A DNA stretch of 64,000 nt, from assembly GCF_949628215.1 (NCBI RefSeq), contig NC_134276.1, forward strand, positions 64,214,733 to 64,278,732. Reading direction: 5' to 3'. A program made the position numbers and the translations under genes. Every line of letters starts with the position of its first letter. Position 1 is the first letter of the stretch. Source of the stretch: Phalacrocorax aristotelis. Taxonomy: Eukaryota > Chordata > Aves > Suliformes > Phalacrocoracidae. Below, piece by piece: positions 12,935 to 23,171 of the stretch. Under the pieces are notes generated by a model. That model had not been told where the DNA came from, did no database searches, and saw only the letters and a program-made list of their open reading frames with translations.

Positions 12935-13225
12935 TCAAAAGGGCCAACAAGATAGGACAGATAAGATAGACACGGTCCTAAGCAAACTCATGGAGAAGCT
13001 GGTACAAAGTTGAGTCACTAAGGGCTGAATGCAGCACAATATATGAGTAACATTAGTGCTAGTCAACACGGTTTTATAGAAAAGAGCTTTCTTTTAAAAT
13101 AAAAAAAAAGTCTGATTTCATCCTTTGAGGAACTTACAAATCAGACGGATAAAAGTAATTGTGTAGATACCAGCAAAGTCCAAGGAGCTTCATGTAGGAC
13201 TTCAGTGACATTCTGATTTCAGAGC
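12935..13225 (+). mobile_element. old LINE fragment (CR1-like), degraded
   Basis: Short stretches match, in the expected order, phrases typical of the reverse-transcriptase part of CR1-type LINEs: CTCATGGAGAAGCTGGTAC, then GTCAACACGGTTTTATAGA, then GGACTTCAGTGACATTCTGA. The pieces between are heavily diverged and no frame survives. It is much older than the CR1 copy at 35.3 kb. The assignment rests on pattern memory only. Confidence 0.4.
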
Positions 13226-13229
13226 CTGC

Positions 13230-14560
13230 CTTCTACAGTATCCATAATTCCCAGGCGAAGTGAAATGACACAGTGATCAGTCAGCCTCCGTGGGCAGCCA
13301 CAGGGAAGCCCAGCTGTGTGGCACTATTACTATTCAGGTGTCACTGGTGTCGCTCCTTGGCCCTTTAGCAAGTTCACTGGTGATCCGAAGGAAAAACTGC
13401 GAATGCCAAATGGCAACCAGCAGGCCAGCAAAAGATCTGCAAAGGCCCGTGGGAGGCCGCAAGCAGAGTGGGCTCCGTCAGGTGGTGAAGTTTTGAGCTG
13501 GAAGGACTGGAAATACAAAATCTCCCCCCGGCAGGTTGGGGAAGGGGGCCCTTTCCCAGGTGACCAGCTCGGAAAAGACAAGAGCTGTCAGAGGCAGCAA
13601 GTAGCGGGGAGGCTCCTCAGTGCCTCGGCAAGGAGGATGAGGGCACGGTGGGCTGTTGGGTCTCCTTGGCCCACCTTCCCCTCCCAGGCGGCTGAAGGAG
13701 CGGTGTGTGGGTGGGTGCAGCAGGCAGGGACCCATGCAGAACCAGCCACAGCAGTAAACCTGCGTGTCTTCCACTTTGTTCTATCCCAATCGGGTTTTTG
13801 TCCTCCCCAGATGATGCTCTGTACTCACATGGGGACCAGCAAGTTGCTAGTGGTTGGTCAGTCAGGCTTGTTCGGGTGAGGCCATTAAGTCCAATATCAG
13901 GGCACCCTTTGCCCATGGCAGTGTCCACTCACTGGTTTGCAGCTCATCTTAGCATCACTGAGTGGGGAGGCTGGCAGCACTCCAACTGGCATGGGTGTGG
14001 GCAGAGGCATGGGTGCTGGCAGTGGCAGGATATTAAAGCTCATTTACCTCAGTGAATTTAAAGCTGGTGAAAATCACCGGACTGATGGCTGAGGAGCCTG
14101 GTACCTCCCATTCCTCTCCAGAAGTGACGGACGGTGAGCAATACCCTTTTGAGATACCTCCTGCCAGCTCTTACTTTGCAGGGCTTACTGCCTTCCTGCT
14201 GCCTTTGTCGCAGCAGGCTCTGGGCGTTATTGCAGGTATCCCACCACTGGCAGGCTCCATGAAGGGGCTGCTGGAAGTAGCAGCCTGACAGCCCGTTCCC
14301 TAGGCCAAGGTGGGGCACATGATTCTTGTGTCTGAAAACAATGCTGAGAGCAGGCAGGGAGCCTTAAAGCAGCCTCTGCTGAGCTGCTTCCAGATGCTGT
14401 CCTCTTTTGTGTGGAGCCTTGTCCTCAGGAGGCCACAAGTCCCTTCATGCAGAGTGAATTTCAGTGGAGACAGGAGGGAGCAGCGCACACTGTGACTTGC
14501 AGCCTGTACAGACTGGTGTTCGCACGGGGTCTCGGGTGTTTACATTTCATATCCAAGATG
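13230..14560. other. GC-richer DNA upstream of the TRIM45 pseudogene
   Basis: This is where the RING and first B-box part of TRIM45 would be expected, but I see no recognisable remnant. An open frame of 187 codons (13316-13879) has an Arg/Gly/Pro-rich, domain-free product and overlaps open frames on the other strand, so I do not call it a gene. A short exon-like piece starting MAEEPGTSHSSPEVTD (14082 onward) is followed by a GT donor but has no other support. Confidence 0.4.
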
Positions 14561-14569
14561 CATGAAGTG

Positions 14570-15310
14570 ATGTGTGGCTGCTCCCTTCTAGGAAACAGAA
14601 GAAGATGGCCTCTCACAACTGTGACAGAGCTAGAGAACACCAAGAATTTTTTCCCGTCAGGCCAGAAAGGCTCTCTTCTTCCCTTCCCATCCCACAGAGG
14701 AGCTACGGCTGTTCTGCAAGCAGTATGACCAGCCTGTGTGCCAGGACTGTGTTGTAGACAGGCACCACCAGCCACCCTGTGACTTCACCAGCAATGTCAT
14801 CTACAGGCATGGGGATGCCCTGCAGGTGCTGCTGAAAAGCACCCAGCAGCATGTGGGCACCCTGGTGGGTGTGCTGATCCAGACTGATGATATGGCAGTG
14901 TTGTTTGCAGTCATGCAGAGGCCATGGCCACAGAGATGTCTGTTTACCAGTGGATATGGTATGTGAAAGCAGTTGAAGAACACCAGGACCAGATGCTGAA
15001 GCTGCTGGAGGACTTGAAGGTGCAGAAGGCCCAGCTGCAGCAGCTGCTGCTGGACATGAGGACAGGCATGGAGTTCACAGAGCACTTGCTGATGAGCAGC
15101 TCAGAACTGGAGATCCTCATCACCAAAAGGGTGATGGTGAGCCACCTGGCAAAGCTGAACAGCGTTGCTTACAACAGCTACCCCAGCGTTGATGACAGGA
15201 TCCAGTTTTGTCCCCAGGAGAGGGCAGGGCAGTGTTGTGGCTATGAAGTTTTTTGGGTCATTCTCAAAGTAGTTGATCCAGCCAGATATCCCCTGTGTGG
15301 GCTAGGTAAT
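14570..15310 (+). pseudogene. TRIM45: TRIM45 pseudogene block 1: B-box 2 and coiled coil
   Basis: From 14691 the frame reads EELRLFCKQYDQPVCQDCVV, a B-box zinc finger with Cys/His spacing, then CDFTSNVIYRHGDALQVLL. After a frameshift near 14918 the coiled coil continues as YVKAVEEHQDQMLKLLEDLK, LLLDMRTGMEFTEHLL, LEILITKRVMV and AGQCCGYEV. These follow the TRIM45 protein in order. Upstream, TVTELENTKNFFPSGQKG (about 14620-14675) corresponds to the segment before the B-box in another frame. The block ends with VVDPARYPL, the linker into the filamin repeat, after which similarity is lost. Confidence 0.87.
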
Positions 15311-16540
15311 GGGGTGCTGTGCAACAGCTGAATGGGAATGCACTGCTCCCTGAAGTCATCCCTCTGTTGTCTATTCCCATGTAGTGTGTACCTTAAGGCA
15401 CTGTTGGGTCCTTGCTGTCCAGGCACTGACTAGGGGCAGAGGTTGCTCTGCCAGAGGTTGCATTGTGTACAAATGTACAGAGTGTACTGGATGTACAGAG
15501 CGTAGAGGAGCTGCCCTCCGCAACATCACTGACCTCAGCATGGGGCTGAGGTGCGAGGAGAACAACCCTTAGGCTGAAGGCCACAGCTTACTCAGGAGCT
15601 GGGAATGGCACCTGCAGAGGCAGGATTTGATGCCCTGCTGGTGGCCCTAGCTGTTCTGCAGCATGGGCCCAGGCAGATCCCTTCTGGCTGAGCAAGTACG
15701 CTCATTCCACTTATAGCTTCTGCTGAGATTGCCATGGGAATAACCAGCATTGATGGTTTCATGGACATTTGCTTACTAAGGACTTGGAACAGGGCCAGCA
15801 AACAGATAATGTTCAGACCAGTCCACAGAGCACTGCCAGCTCTGGTCAGTAATGGCCTGCGCAGGGCAAATAAGACAGACCCAGGGTTCGTTGAATTCCT
15901 TGCATGCCATACTGTAAGTGCTGAGGTCTCTGGGGCTCCACATTGCACAGTGGGGCTGTTCCTTCTTCTGGGTTGCATGGTACATCTGGAGGACTTCTGG
16001 GAAGATGCCAGCTGAACTCAGAGAGGCAGGCAGGAAGATCACGCTGGTCCATACAGACCTCTGGGCTAAACCTACACAACATCCCTCAGAGCCTGTGGAT
16101 GTCCTCTCTCTCCTGATCCCCAGCCATATATTTACTTTTCCCTGTGAGTGGAAGGAGCTGTACACCCCAGCAGCAAAGTCCTGGCTGTGCTCTGATGGGA
16201 CTGAAGCACTGCAAAATAGGTGGGAGGTGGCAGTCATGGGTGGTGTGAATCCTTTCTCCTGTTTCTCTGCCTTGCAGATCTCCACAGTGCCTGTCAGAAG
16301 TGATATCCCAAAGAAAATTTAAGTTTTTGAATTTTCTGCTAAGCCATATTAATGAAGCATCTAAACTTGGAAAAACAGAATTTGACTGCCAGAGAATGGA
16401 ACTTTGAGATAGGGAAGCACTTGTTTTACAACTATATCCCTGAGGAGAGCTGAGACTCTGATCAAAGCAAATATCCTGCCTCAGAAGACTCTGAGAATGG
16501 GGTAATAAAGTGTATAGTCAAGGAGAACAACTAATTGGGA

Positions 16541-16903
16541 TGTTGATGAGAACTAAAAAAAAGTACCCTTTAGATGAACTATCCTCATTATAATACTAAA
16601 AATCATGCTCATAGGCCAGGAACCCCCTCTCCCCCCTCCCCAAATATAAGACCCTTACTCTCTCTGAGCACGCATGGTAAATTAAGAGAGAGCTGTACCT
16701 TTAAGTTGAAGCAAGAACGAAACTAACCAATTATTATCTGAGGTGTGTGAATATTAACCGTGACTGACACATTTAACTGTATAAATGCCTTGTAGTTTCT
16801 CGGTGCAGGGTGCTAGCTTTGCGGGTTACCACCTAGCACCAACCTTTGCACAAAAAATAATTAAATAAAATACCTCTGCTCTTCGTGAGTTTGGTGTTTT
16901 GCA
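16541..16903 (+). mobile_element. LTR-like retroviral fragment, fossil; limits uncertain
   Basis: The piece has promoter-like layout on the plus strand: TATAAA at 16780, an R-like segment GGTGCAGGGTGCTAGCTTTG, and AATAAA at 16864 followed by a GT-rich stretch. Candidate ends TG...CA are at 16541 and 16903, but I found no matching target duplication, so the limits are tentative. It is unlike the other two LTRs in the window and probably belongs to a different retroviral family (ERVK-like is a guess). Confidence 0.5.
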
Positions 16904-17688
16904 TACTGGGTGAATCAACCCACATTTTGAGAAAAGAACCAGCTGACTGGCTTTGCTCTGCTCTGCAATGACACTGTGGGGAGGAGCAGATGGGGCAAGG
17001 AGGAGAGGCCGTGCGGGTCACCATCACCCACAAGGACAAGAAAGACTGGTGGGTATTTCACCTGAGGACTCCCCGGTCACTGGGTGTGCCTTGCTGCCTC
17101 CCTTACCCTGTCTCCCTCCTTTGGGCAGGTGGGAGGATGTGCTTCACCATGTGAGTCAGAATCTATAAGGGAAAAGACACTACTCTTCTTCCCACCAGTA
17201 TAGCAGTGCTGCCTACTAGTTGTATTTGGCTGAGTGGAGCTTGACAGTGCTGGCTCACATTTGTATTGAGTCTTTGAATGGTTTGGGACTTCATAAAGGA
17301 TTCTACTCTTGATGGGTGTTACACATTGTCAGAGTAAGCTGTTGCTCCTTCCCACCCCTACTAGGAGACACCCAGGGCTCCTGCTTTTGCAAACATCTGA
17401 TGAGCACAAAACATAGAAACCCCAGAGTGACTGTCCCAAGTCAGACATACAGTCCACCAAACCCAGGAGCCTCAGAGTTGACGGAAGTTCATGTTCTGGA
17501 GAAAGAATCTGTGTTGGGACGTTATCGTGCTTTCTCCCATAGTTGCAAGCATTGAGCAATTCAACATGTTTAGAGATTTACTAGCAAAAGCAGGGAAGAC
17601 TGCACTTGAGCTAAGTGTTTCCACAATGAGAATGACCAAGCAGAAAAAATTATTTTGTAACAGTTTCCAGGCAGCACTTATTACTATA

Positions 17689-18346
17689 TATTGTGGTTTA
17701 GCCCCAGTCAGCAACTGAGCCCCACACAGCTGCTCGCTCACTCCCCCCACCCCTGTGGGATGGCTGAGTCAATCGGAAGGGCAAAAGTAAGAAAACTCGT
17801 GGGTTGAGATAAGAACAGTTTAATAATTAAAATAAAACAGTAATAGTAATAATAATAACAACAATAATAATATAATGTAAAGGAAAATAATGAGGCAGGA
17901 CAAAACCTGGGGTGGTGGATAACGAACCAACAAAACAAGTGATGCAACTGCTCACCACCCGCTGACCAACATTGTCCGTCCCCAAGCCACGATTGCTGCA
18001 TGCCCCGGCCAGCTCCCCCCAGTTAATATACTGGGCATGACGTCATAAGATATGGAATATCCCTTTGGCCAGTTTAGATCAGCTGTCCTGGCTGTGCCCC
18101 CTCCCCTCCCGGCTTCTTGTGCCCCCTCCCCTCCCGGCTTCTTGTGCCCCGGCAGAGCAGGCGAGGCTGGAAAAGTCCTTGAGTAGTGTAAGCACTACTT
18201 AGCAACACTTAACACCTACTTAGCAAACTACTTAGCAACAACAAAAACAATAGTGGGTTATCAACATCATTCTCATACTAAATCCAAAACACACTATAGC
18301 AGCTGCAGAGAAGAAAATTAACTCTATCCCAGCCAAAACCAGGACA
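17689..18346 (-). mobile_element. solo LTR of the same ERVL-like family, fossil
   Basis: This 658-base copy lies in the opposite direction to the LTR at 2784-3447 and aligns with it end to end. Perfect 5-base target duplications CTATA flank it at 17684-17688 and 18347-18351. An AT-rich trinucleotide tract (about 17830-17880) lies at the same place as in the other copy. A 25-base unit rich in C is present twice in tandem at 18093-18142. No internal retroviral sequence remains. It inserted in the interval between two TRIM45 pseudogene pieces. Confidence 0.87.
18093..18142. repeat. 25-bp tandem duplication within the LTR
   Basis: The unit starting TGTGCCCCCTCCCCTCCCGG occurs twice back to back (18093-18117 and 18118-18142) with a short third partial copy. 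The LTR at 2784-3447 has only one such unit, so the duplication arose in this copy or its sublineage. Confidence 0.9.
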
Positions 18347-19641
18347 CTATAAAGCAGCCAGGCACAAATGCAGAGCCAATTGGGGGTCAGTTCTTAAGAA
18401 AAACATCTACTCTGTTTTATACTACGTACAATATAGCTGGAGCAAGATGCCAGCGTGACTTGTTCCAGGAACGCTGTTGATGGGATGACCACATGAAAAA
18501 AGGGACAGGATGCTAAAACTCCTTGCTGTGGGGGAGTGTTGACATGTCACACAGAAGCAGTGCTGGCTGCACAGTTGCTTATCAATAGAGCATCATTGTT
18601 CAAGAAGAGTGTTCCAATGTACCTCCCTTCCTTAGGTGCACATACGACATAGGAAGGTGTGCATGTGAGGATTATGTTGATTTTGCTTGGTGGGGTAGAG
18701 GTCGCTGTGGCCATGTTAACTCATTTTCTTGTTCTTGTGCGTATGCAGTTTCTCTGTCCATTGCTGAAAGCCGTCTGGCTTTGTGTTGAGGCACAGTAGC
18801 TACAGAACAGCGTGAAGTATCACCACACAGTTCATGGCAGGAGATGATGTAGGCAACTGCATTGATGTGAAATGGTGGGTGGTGGGGAACACAACCTGCA
18901 AATCTGGATAATTATAAACTGTGGTGTGGTGGGGCACAAGAGACTAATTAGTGGGGATTAGGAAGAAAACCTTCCCCTATACAGAGGTGCCTGATAATTG
19001 TCTGTGGAAAGTTCCTTCCATCTTTCTGTGAAGCAGACAATCAGTCCCTCAGTAACTAGCTGATGCTTTCTCCCTGGCACTCTGTCCACCAGGGTTCCTT
19101 GTGAAACCCAGTGAGCTTCAGTTTGGAAAGGCAGAGTTCATCAGCAGGGACCTAGAACTCCTCAGAGCATTGAAGAGAAAAGTTAGGGTCAATGAGTTTG
19201 GGACGGTAGTTGAAGTGATTAAAACCTGCCCTGATTATGTCCTGTCTTATTCATTGGCTTTTCCAGAGGTAACTGCTCTCTGAAGCTGTGAATTTACCCT
19301 ATTTCTGAGGGCTCTTATCTGATGGGATAACCTGACCTGTAAGTGTGCTGTCTGTCATCATCTGCTCCTTCAGTGCTCAGGGTTGCTACAAATCCTTGCA
19401 GTGCACCTAGCTTTGTGAGGCTTCCGTTGTATGGCTATTGCAGCTCCCCGTAGCAGGTGTTTGTGAAAGCTACTCAGTGCTTGAGCATTGCTCATGCATC
19501 CTGTTAAGCTCACTTGAGACCTGCAGCTGCTGGACAAGGTAGAGGGTAAGGAACCAACTAAAAATGAAGGCTGAACAGTGGTTCACATATACAGCAATTT
19601 TCTGCCAGTCACTGACCTCTTGGACTTCTCTCTGTTTGTAG

Positions 19642-19753
19642 TGCAGTAGGCCAATAGCATGATAATGGCAACAGGTCCTACCATATTTCCTACAGCCCTG
19701 AGGAGCCAGGCTTGTATGCTGTCTGCATCTATGTGAAAGGGCAGCATGTACAG
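19642..19753 (+). pseudogene. TRIM45: TRIM45 pseudogene block 2: end of filamin repeat
   Basis: Acceptor TTTGTAG precedes 19642 and donor GTAGCA follows 19753. The readable product HDNGNRSYHISYSPEEPG, then LYAVCIYVKGQHVQ, matches the closing strands of the TRIM45 filamin repeat. A TAG stop at 19655 lies near the start. Confidence 0.8.
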
Positions 19754-19976
19754 GTAGCATTTCTTGTTTCTTTTGCACTGCTTTTTCTTTACCTGCTTTT
19801 CTTTTCTAAGTATCTTTTTTTAAATCTCTCTAAGGATTATCTCTACCACTTTGCAGTTTAAGACTGGGCTTAGTGACCTGTAACTGACAGGATCACCCAG
19901 GTAGTTTTTGAAAACACAGGCACAACATCTAATAGCATCCATTGCAGCAGCCTCTCTGCTTGCTTGTCCTCTGCAG

Positions 19977-20108
19977 GGCTCTCCATCCACTCTGATGGTG
20001 AAAAACAAGGCCCATGAGCATGGAGGCGTGTGTCACTGCTGCATGTTCTGCTCAGGCAGAGGGCAGACCAGAAAGCTGCTTGCTGTGCCTGTGGGGGGAC
20101 CATGTCAG
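19977..20108 (+). pseudogene. TRIM45: TRIM45 pseudogene block 3: Cys-rich tail exon
   Basis: Acceptor CTCTGCAG and donor GTAAGT frame the exon. It reads GSPSTLMVKNKAHEHGGV, CHCCMFCSGRGQTRK and then, one frame over, AACCACGGTMS, which mirrors the Cys-rich tail of TRIM45. A one-base deletion near 20075 explains the frame change. Confidence 0.82.
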
Positions 20109-20935
20109 GTAAGTGCTCAGCTTTCCCTATGCTGCTGGCATCAGGAAGGTGTGTTGCATTTGGTCCTCCCTGGTGTAGATAGCTGTGAGCAGATACTCCA
20201 GCCCAACTCCTGCCTTGCACATGCATCAGGCCTGTGATAACTTGTGCGTACATATCTTCTGGTAAGATGGGACTGCAGCAGTGAGAAATGCAGCAGGACA
20301 TGCTAAGGGGCTTTGCAGCATACCCCATAGATGGAGACCTTCAGCCAACTCTGCAGGAGATGGGGCAGGGCAGGTCTGTCTTTCAGCCCTTCTCGGTGGG
20401 GCTAAACTGTTCCTGTTCCAGTGCTGGCAGGTTGGGAGCTTCTGGTCTGTGTCACACAGTGCCCAATGCTGTCCGATGGAGAAGCCTCACTCCTCATTTA
20501 GGATGAGCATTGAACTCCCTTATTTGTTTAATATCAACCAGCTTCCCTGTCCTTGACCTGCATATGTCATTGTGTGTTTTGCATGTTTTGATATAGAACC
20601 AGCCTCTTCCTTTTTCTGTGCTTGATCTGTATCTAGCTCTGGCCATAGCCACCAGTGGCAGTGGGGTTCTGCAGGCCTGTGTCTTGCATTACTCAACAGG
20701 AAAAGGGATAGAAATCTAAAACTTTTCCCAGCGATTGGAATGGGGAGGTACCCCTTGGTTGTTCTTTGCTTATGGACCCCTGGTAATTTTGGCCTTGAAT
20801 AAGCTGTGTTCTCATCAACACATGCCTCCGTGTCTTTGGCAAGTCCTAGGGCTGAAGTGCTCTCTGATATCCTCTCACACACTGGGATTTTCTGGCCCAG
20901 TTCTGGTTCAGCTGATGGTACCTCTTCTTTTGCAG

Positions 20936-21030
20936 GTAGGTACCAAGGCTGAGGCGATGGACACAAAGGTCACTCTGGCTGCCCCCACTGGTCGTGCTGT
21001 GGGGAAGTGAAGGAGGGCTCAGAATATTTG
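20936..21030 (+). pseudogene. TRIM45: TRIM45 pseudogene block 4: last exon
   Basis: After the acceptor CTTTTGCAG the frame set by the previous exon reads RYQG, TGA stop (20950), GDGHKGHSGCPHWSCCGE, KEGSEYL. The HKGH..PHWSCCG signature is distinctive for the TRIM45 C-terminus. The stop replaces a Cys codon. Confidence 0.85.
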
Positions 21031-23132
21031 GGTGGGCCTCCCAGCGACACCTCACAGAGGAGTTTGCTCAGAACAGCGGTGCTCTGGCTGCTCTGGCACT
21101 GCTGCTGGCTGCTGCGTGAGTACAAACCATGAGGATCCCCGCAATCACTGCATGGCCTCGCTGCCAGAAAACATCATCGTGATGGGTGTGAACTGAGAAA
21201 GGGAATGAGGGAAAATAAAAATTTGTCTTATATTCCACCCGGGGCTGTGTAGGCAAAGTTGTTTTGTGCCTGAACAGGCACAAACACTGGGCATTGTGCT
21301 GGTGCCTACACTTTCAAGGACTCAAGGCCTGTAGGGTCAGGCACTAAGGGGAAACTAACTCTGAGCAATTACCTCACAGGAGGATCAAGATTTGTCTTAT
21401 TCCACAGGCTTGACTATCTCTGCTGTCCTTCTTGAAGAGAGCAAAGCTGTTTGTTGGGGTACATTCCAAAGGGCTCGTGTTCATGCCTTGGAAAGGCTTG
21501 GCAGCTTGAATATGGCTTTTGCCTCCACCTCAGATACAGAGCTGGATTCTGGCCTTGATTCTGCACATATAGCACAGTCACACTCCTGGGAGCTGCAGTT
21601 GTTGTTTGCAAATCTCATATTTTCTCCAAGTGAGCTGTAGTCTCATTACACCCTTCCTGCAAAGTAAGAGCAAGATGGGTTAGTAATATAACTGAAGGCA
21701 ATCCAAGGAAAACCCATGGCACTGGTGGGAACAGGAATTAGAATGTAATTCAGTCTGTATGTTTTCCATGGAGATGGTGTGGGACGTAGTGCTACTGGGC
21801 GTGATACAGGAGCCAGGAGAACACCCAGCTCACTGAAGGAAGACTGGGGACAGTTTGAGCATTGGTAGGAACCATGGGCACAGGTTTGCAGGTGCCCTGA
21901 ACTGAAGCAACAAGAAAAAAGAAGCAGAAAGGGATGGAATACAGCAAAACTCCTGGATTTGGCTTCTGCAGTCTTGGCAAGGCTATTTTTAGAAGGAGAG
22001 CATGTGCCATTTTCCACAGGGGAGGGGATATGTATCTTCTGGGCTTGTACATGTGCTGCCAACCCCTAGCTGGGGTAATGGCATCTATGTGAGGAAGAAG
22101 AAGCGCTTTCCTGGAAGGGCAACTGCTAACCTGCCAATTGCTGCCTGTCACTTGCCTGGGTGAAGCAGACACCCTGGATACCTTCCTGAAAAAAAACACA
22201 TTCCTGTCATTGAGACTAGGAATGCTAGTGCCCTGGGGGTAATCTTGCTAGTAGGTGTGTGTTGCTAGGGGCTTGTAATACTGCCTGGGGAGCTGGGGTG
22301 GGGACGAAGGTCTCACTGTTGGTCATCTGGGGAGAGGAATGCTGCTCCAGTGTCAACAGTAAGGACTAGTTCTTGCTTTCTGGCTGAGGATAGCTGGCTT
22401 GTAACCAGTATAAACCTGTGTTGTCTCTTTGCTTGCTCAGACCTAGAAGACTCTCATTTGCTGTTCATGTCTCTTACAAAGCCAGTTTGCAACCTCTTCT
22501 TCCCAGCAAAGGAGATAGATAACCTTATGCAAATGCTATTTATAGCTTTCCATTAATCATCCAGAAAGGGATGTCAAACAAACGGGGGAAGATTAGGCAG
22601 TTTAAAACTCCAAGTTAGGCAATTTAAGTCTCCAAGTTGCTGACTCTGAAGTTTCAATATGAAAGTTTAATTTGAGTTAACTAATGGAACAAACAGTAAT
22701 TCATTCCTGTCCTTACTATGTACTGAGTCAGTGCTCAGTACAGAAGGTGATGTAAAACAAAATGCCTCATTTTCTGTGTCTCTATTTCTTGCCTCCCGGT
22801 CCCAGCTTGTGTGATGGTGTTTCTTGGACCTTCCATGTTGTGTTGCAGAGGGAAAACATGAGGATGGCACCACCTTCTAGGCACATAATTTCTGTCTAAA
22901 AACATCTTAGTCCTCTCAGAGAGAAAAATGTGTTTTCTCTTTGTGTTGGGCATCCCTTACACACCCTGTCGCTGACATTTCATAAGAAGCTGTTTGCCAG
23001 GATTACACCAGTGAACACGTAAACCTCCAGGGAACTGCAGTCAGCTTGGGCTGAACTCTACATTTGACATGGGGAGAATAGTTTTGGACAGCATAGAGTA
23101 CTAATCCTGCCAGGGTCAGGCCTTTGTATTGG

Positions 23133-23171
23133 TTTTTTTGTGGTTTTTTTTTTTTTTTTTTTTTTTTTTTT
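23133..23171. repeat. poly(T) tract
   Basis: A T-rich stretch ending in an uninterrupted run of 28 T (23144-23171). No adjacent retroposon body was recognised on either side. Confidence 0.9.

Larger units (their letters stand above)
14560..21030 (+). pseudogene. TRIM45: TRIM45 pseudogene, introns retained
   Basis: TRIM45 is a RING/B-box/coiled-coil protein with a filamin-type Ig repeat and a Cys/His-rich tail, acting as a ubiquitin ligase in signalling. Here the order is B-box plus coiled coil (about 14570-15310), end of the filamin repeat (19642-19753), a Cys-rich exon (19977-20108) and the last exon (20936 to about 21030). Three of the pieces keep AG/GT splice borders. Breaks: frameshifts near 14695, 14918 and 20075, and stops TAG at 19655 and TGA at 20950. 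The RING domain and most of the filamin repeat are unrecognisable. Two LTR pieces lie in the gap between 15.3 and 19.6 kb. Retained introns exclude a processed copy. Whether it is a decayed duplicate or the species' only TRIM45 cannot be told from the window. The match is to the TRIM45 sequence as I remember it. Confidence 0.85.

Noticed and set aside
13316-13879. 187-codon open frame on the plus strand
   Set aside because: Arg/Gly/Pro-rich product without domain, in a GC-richer patch where other frames on both strands are also open; no splice or promoter support.
14736-15584. Many overlapping open frames on both strands around 14.7-15.6 kb
   Set aside because: They are shadows of the TRIM45 coiled-coil exon, whose codon composition leaves opposite frames open.
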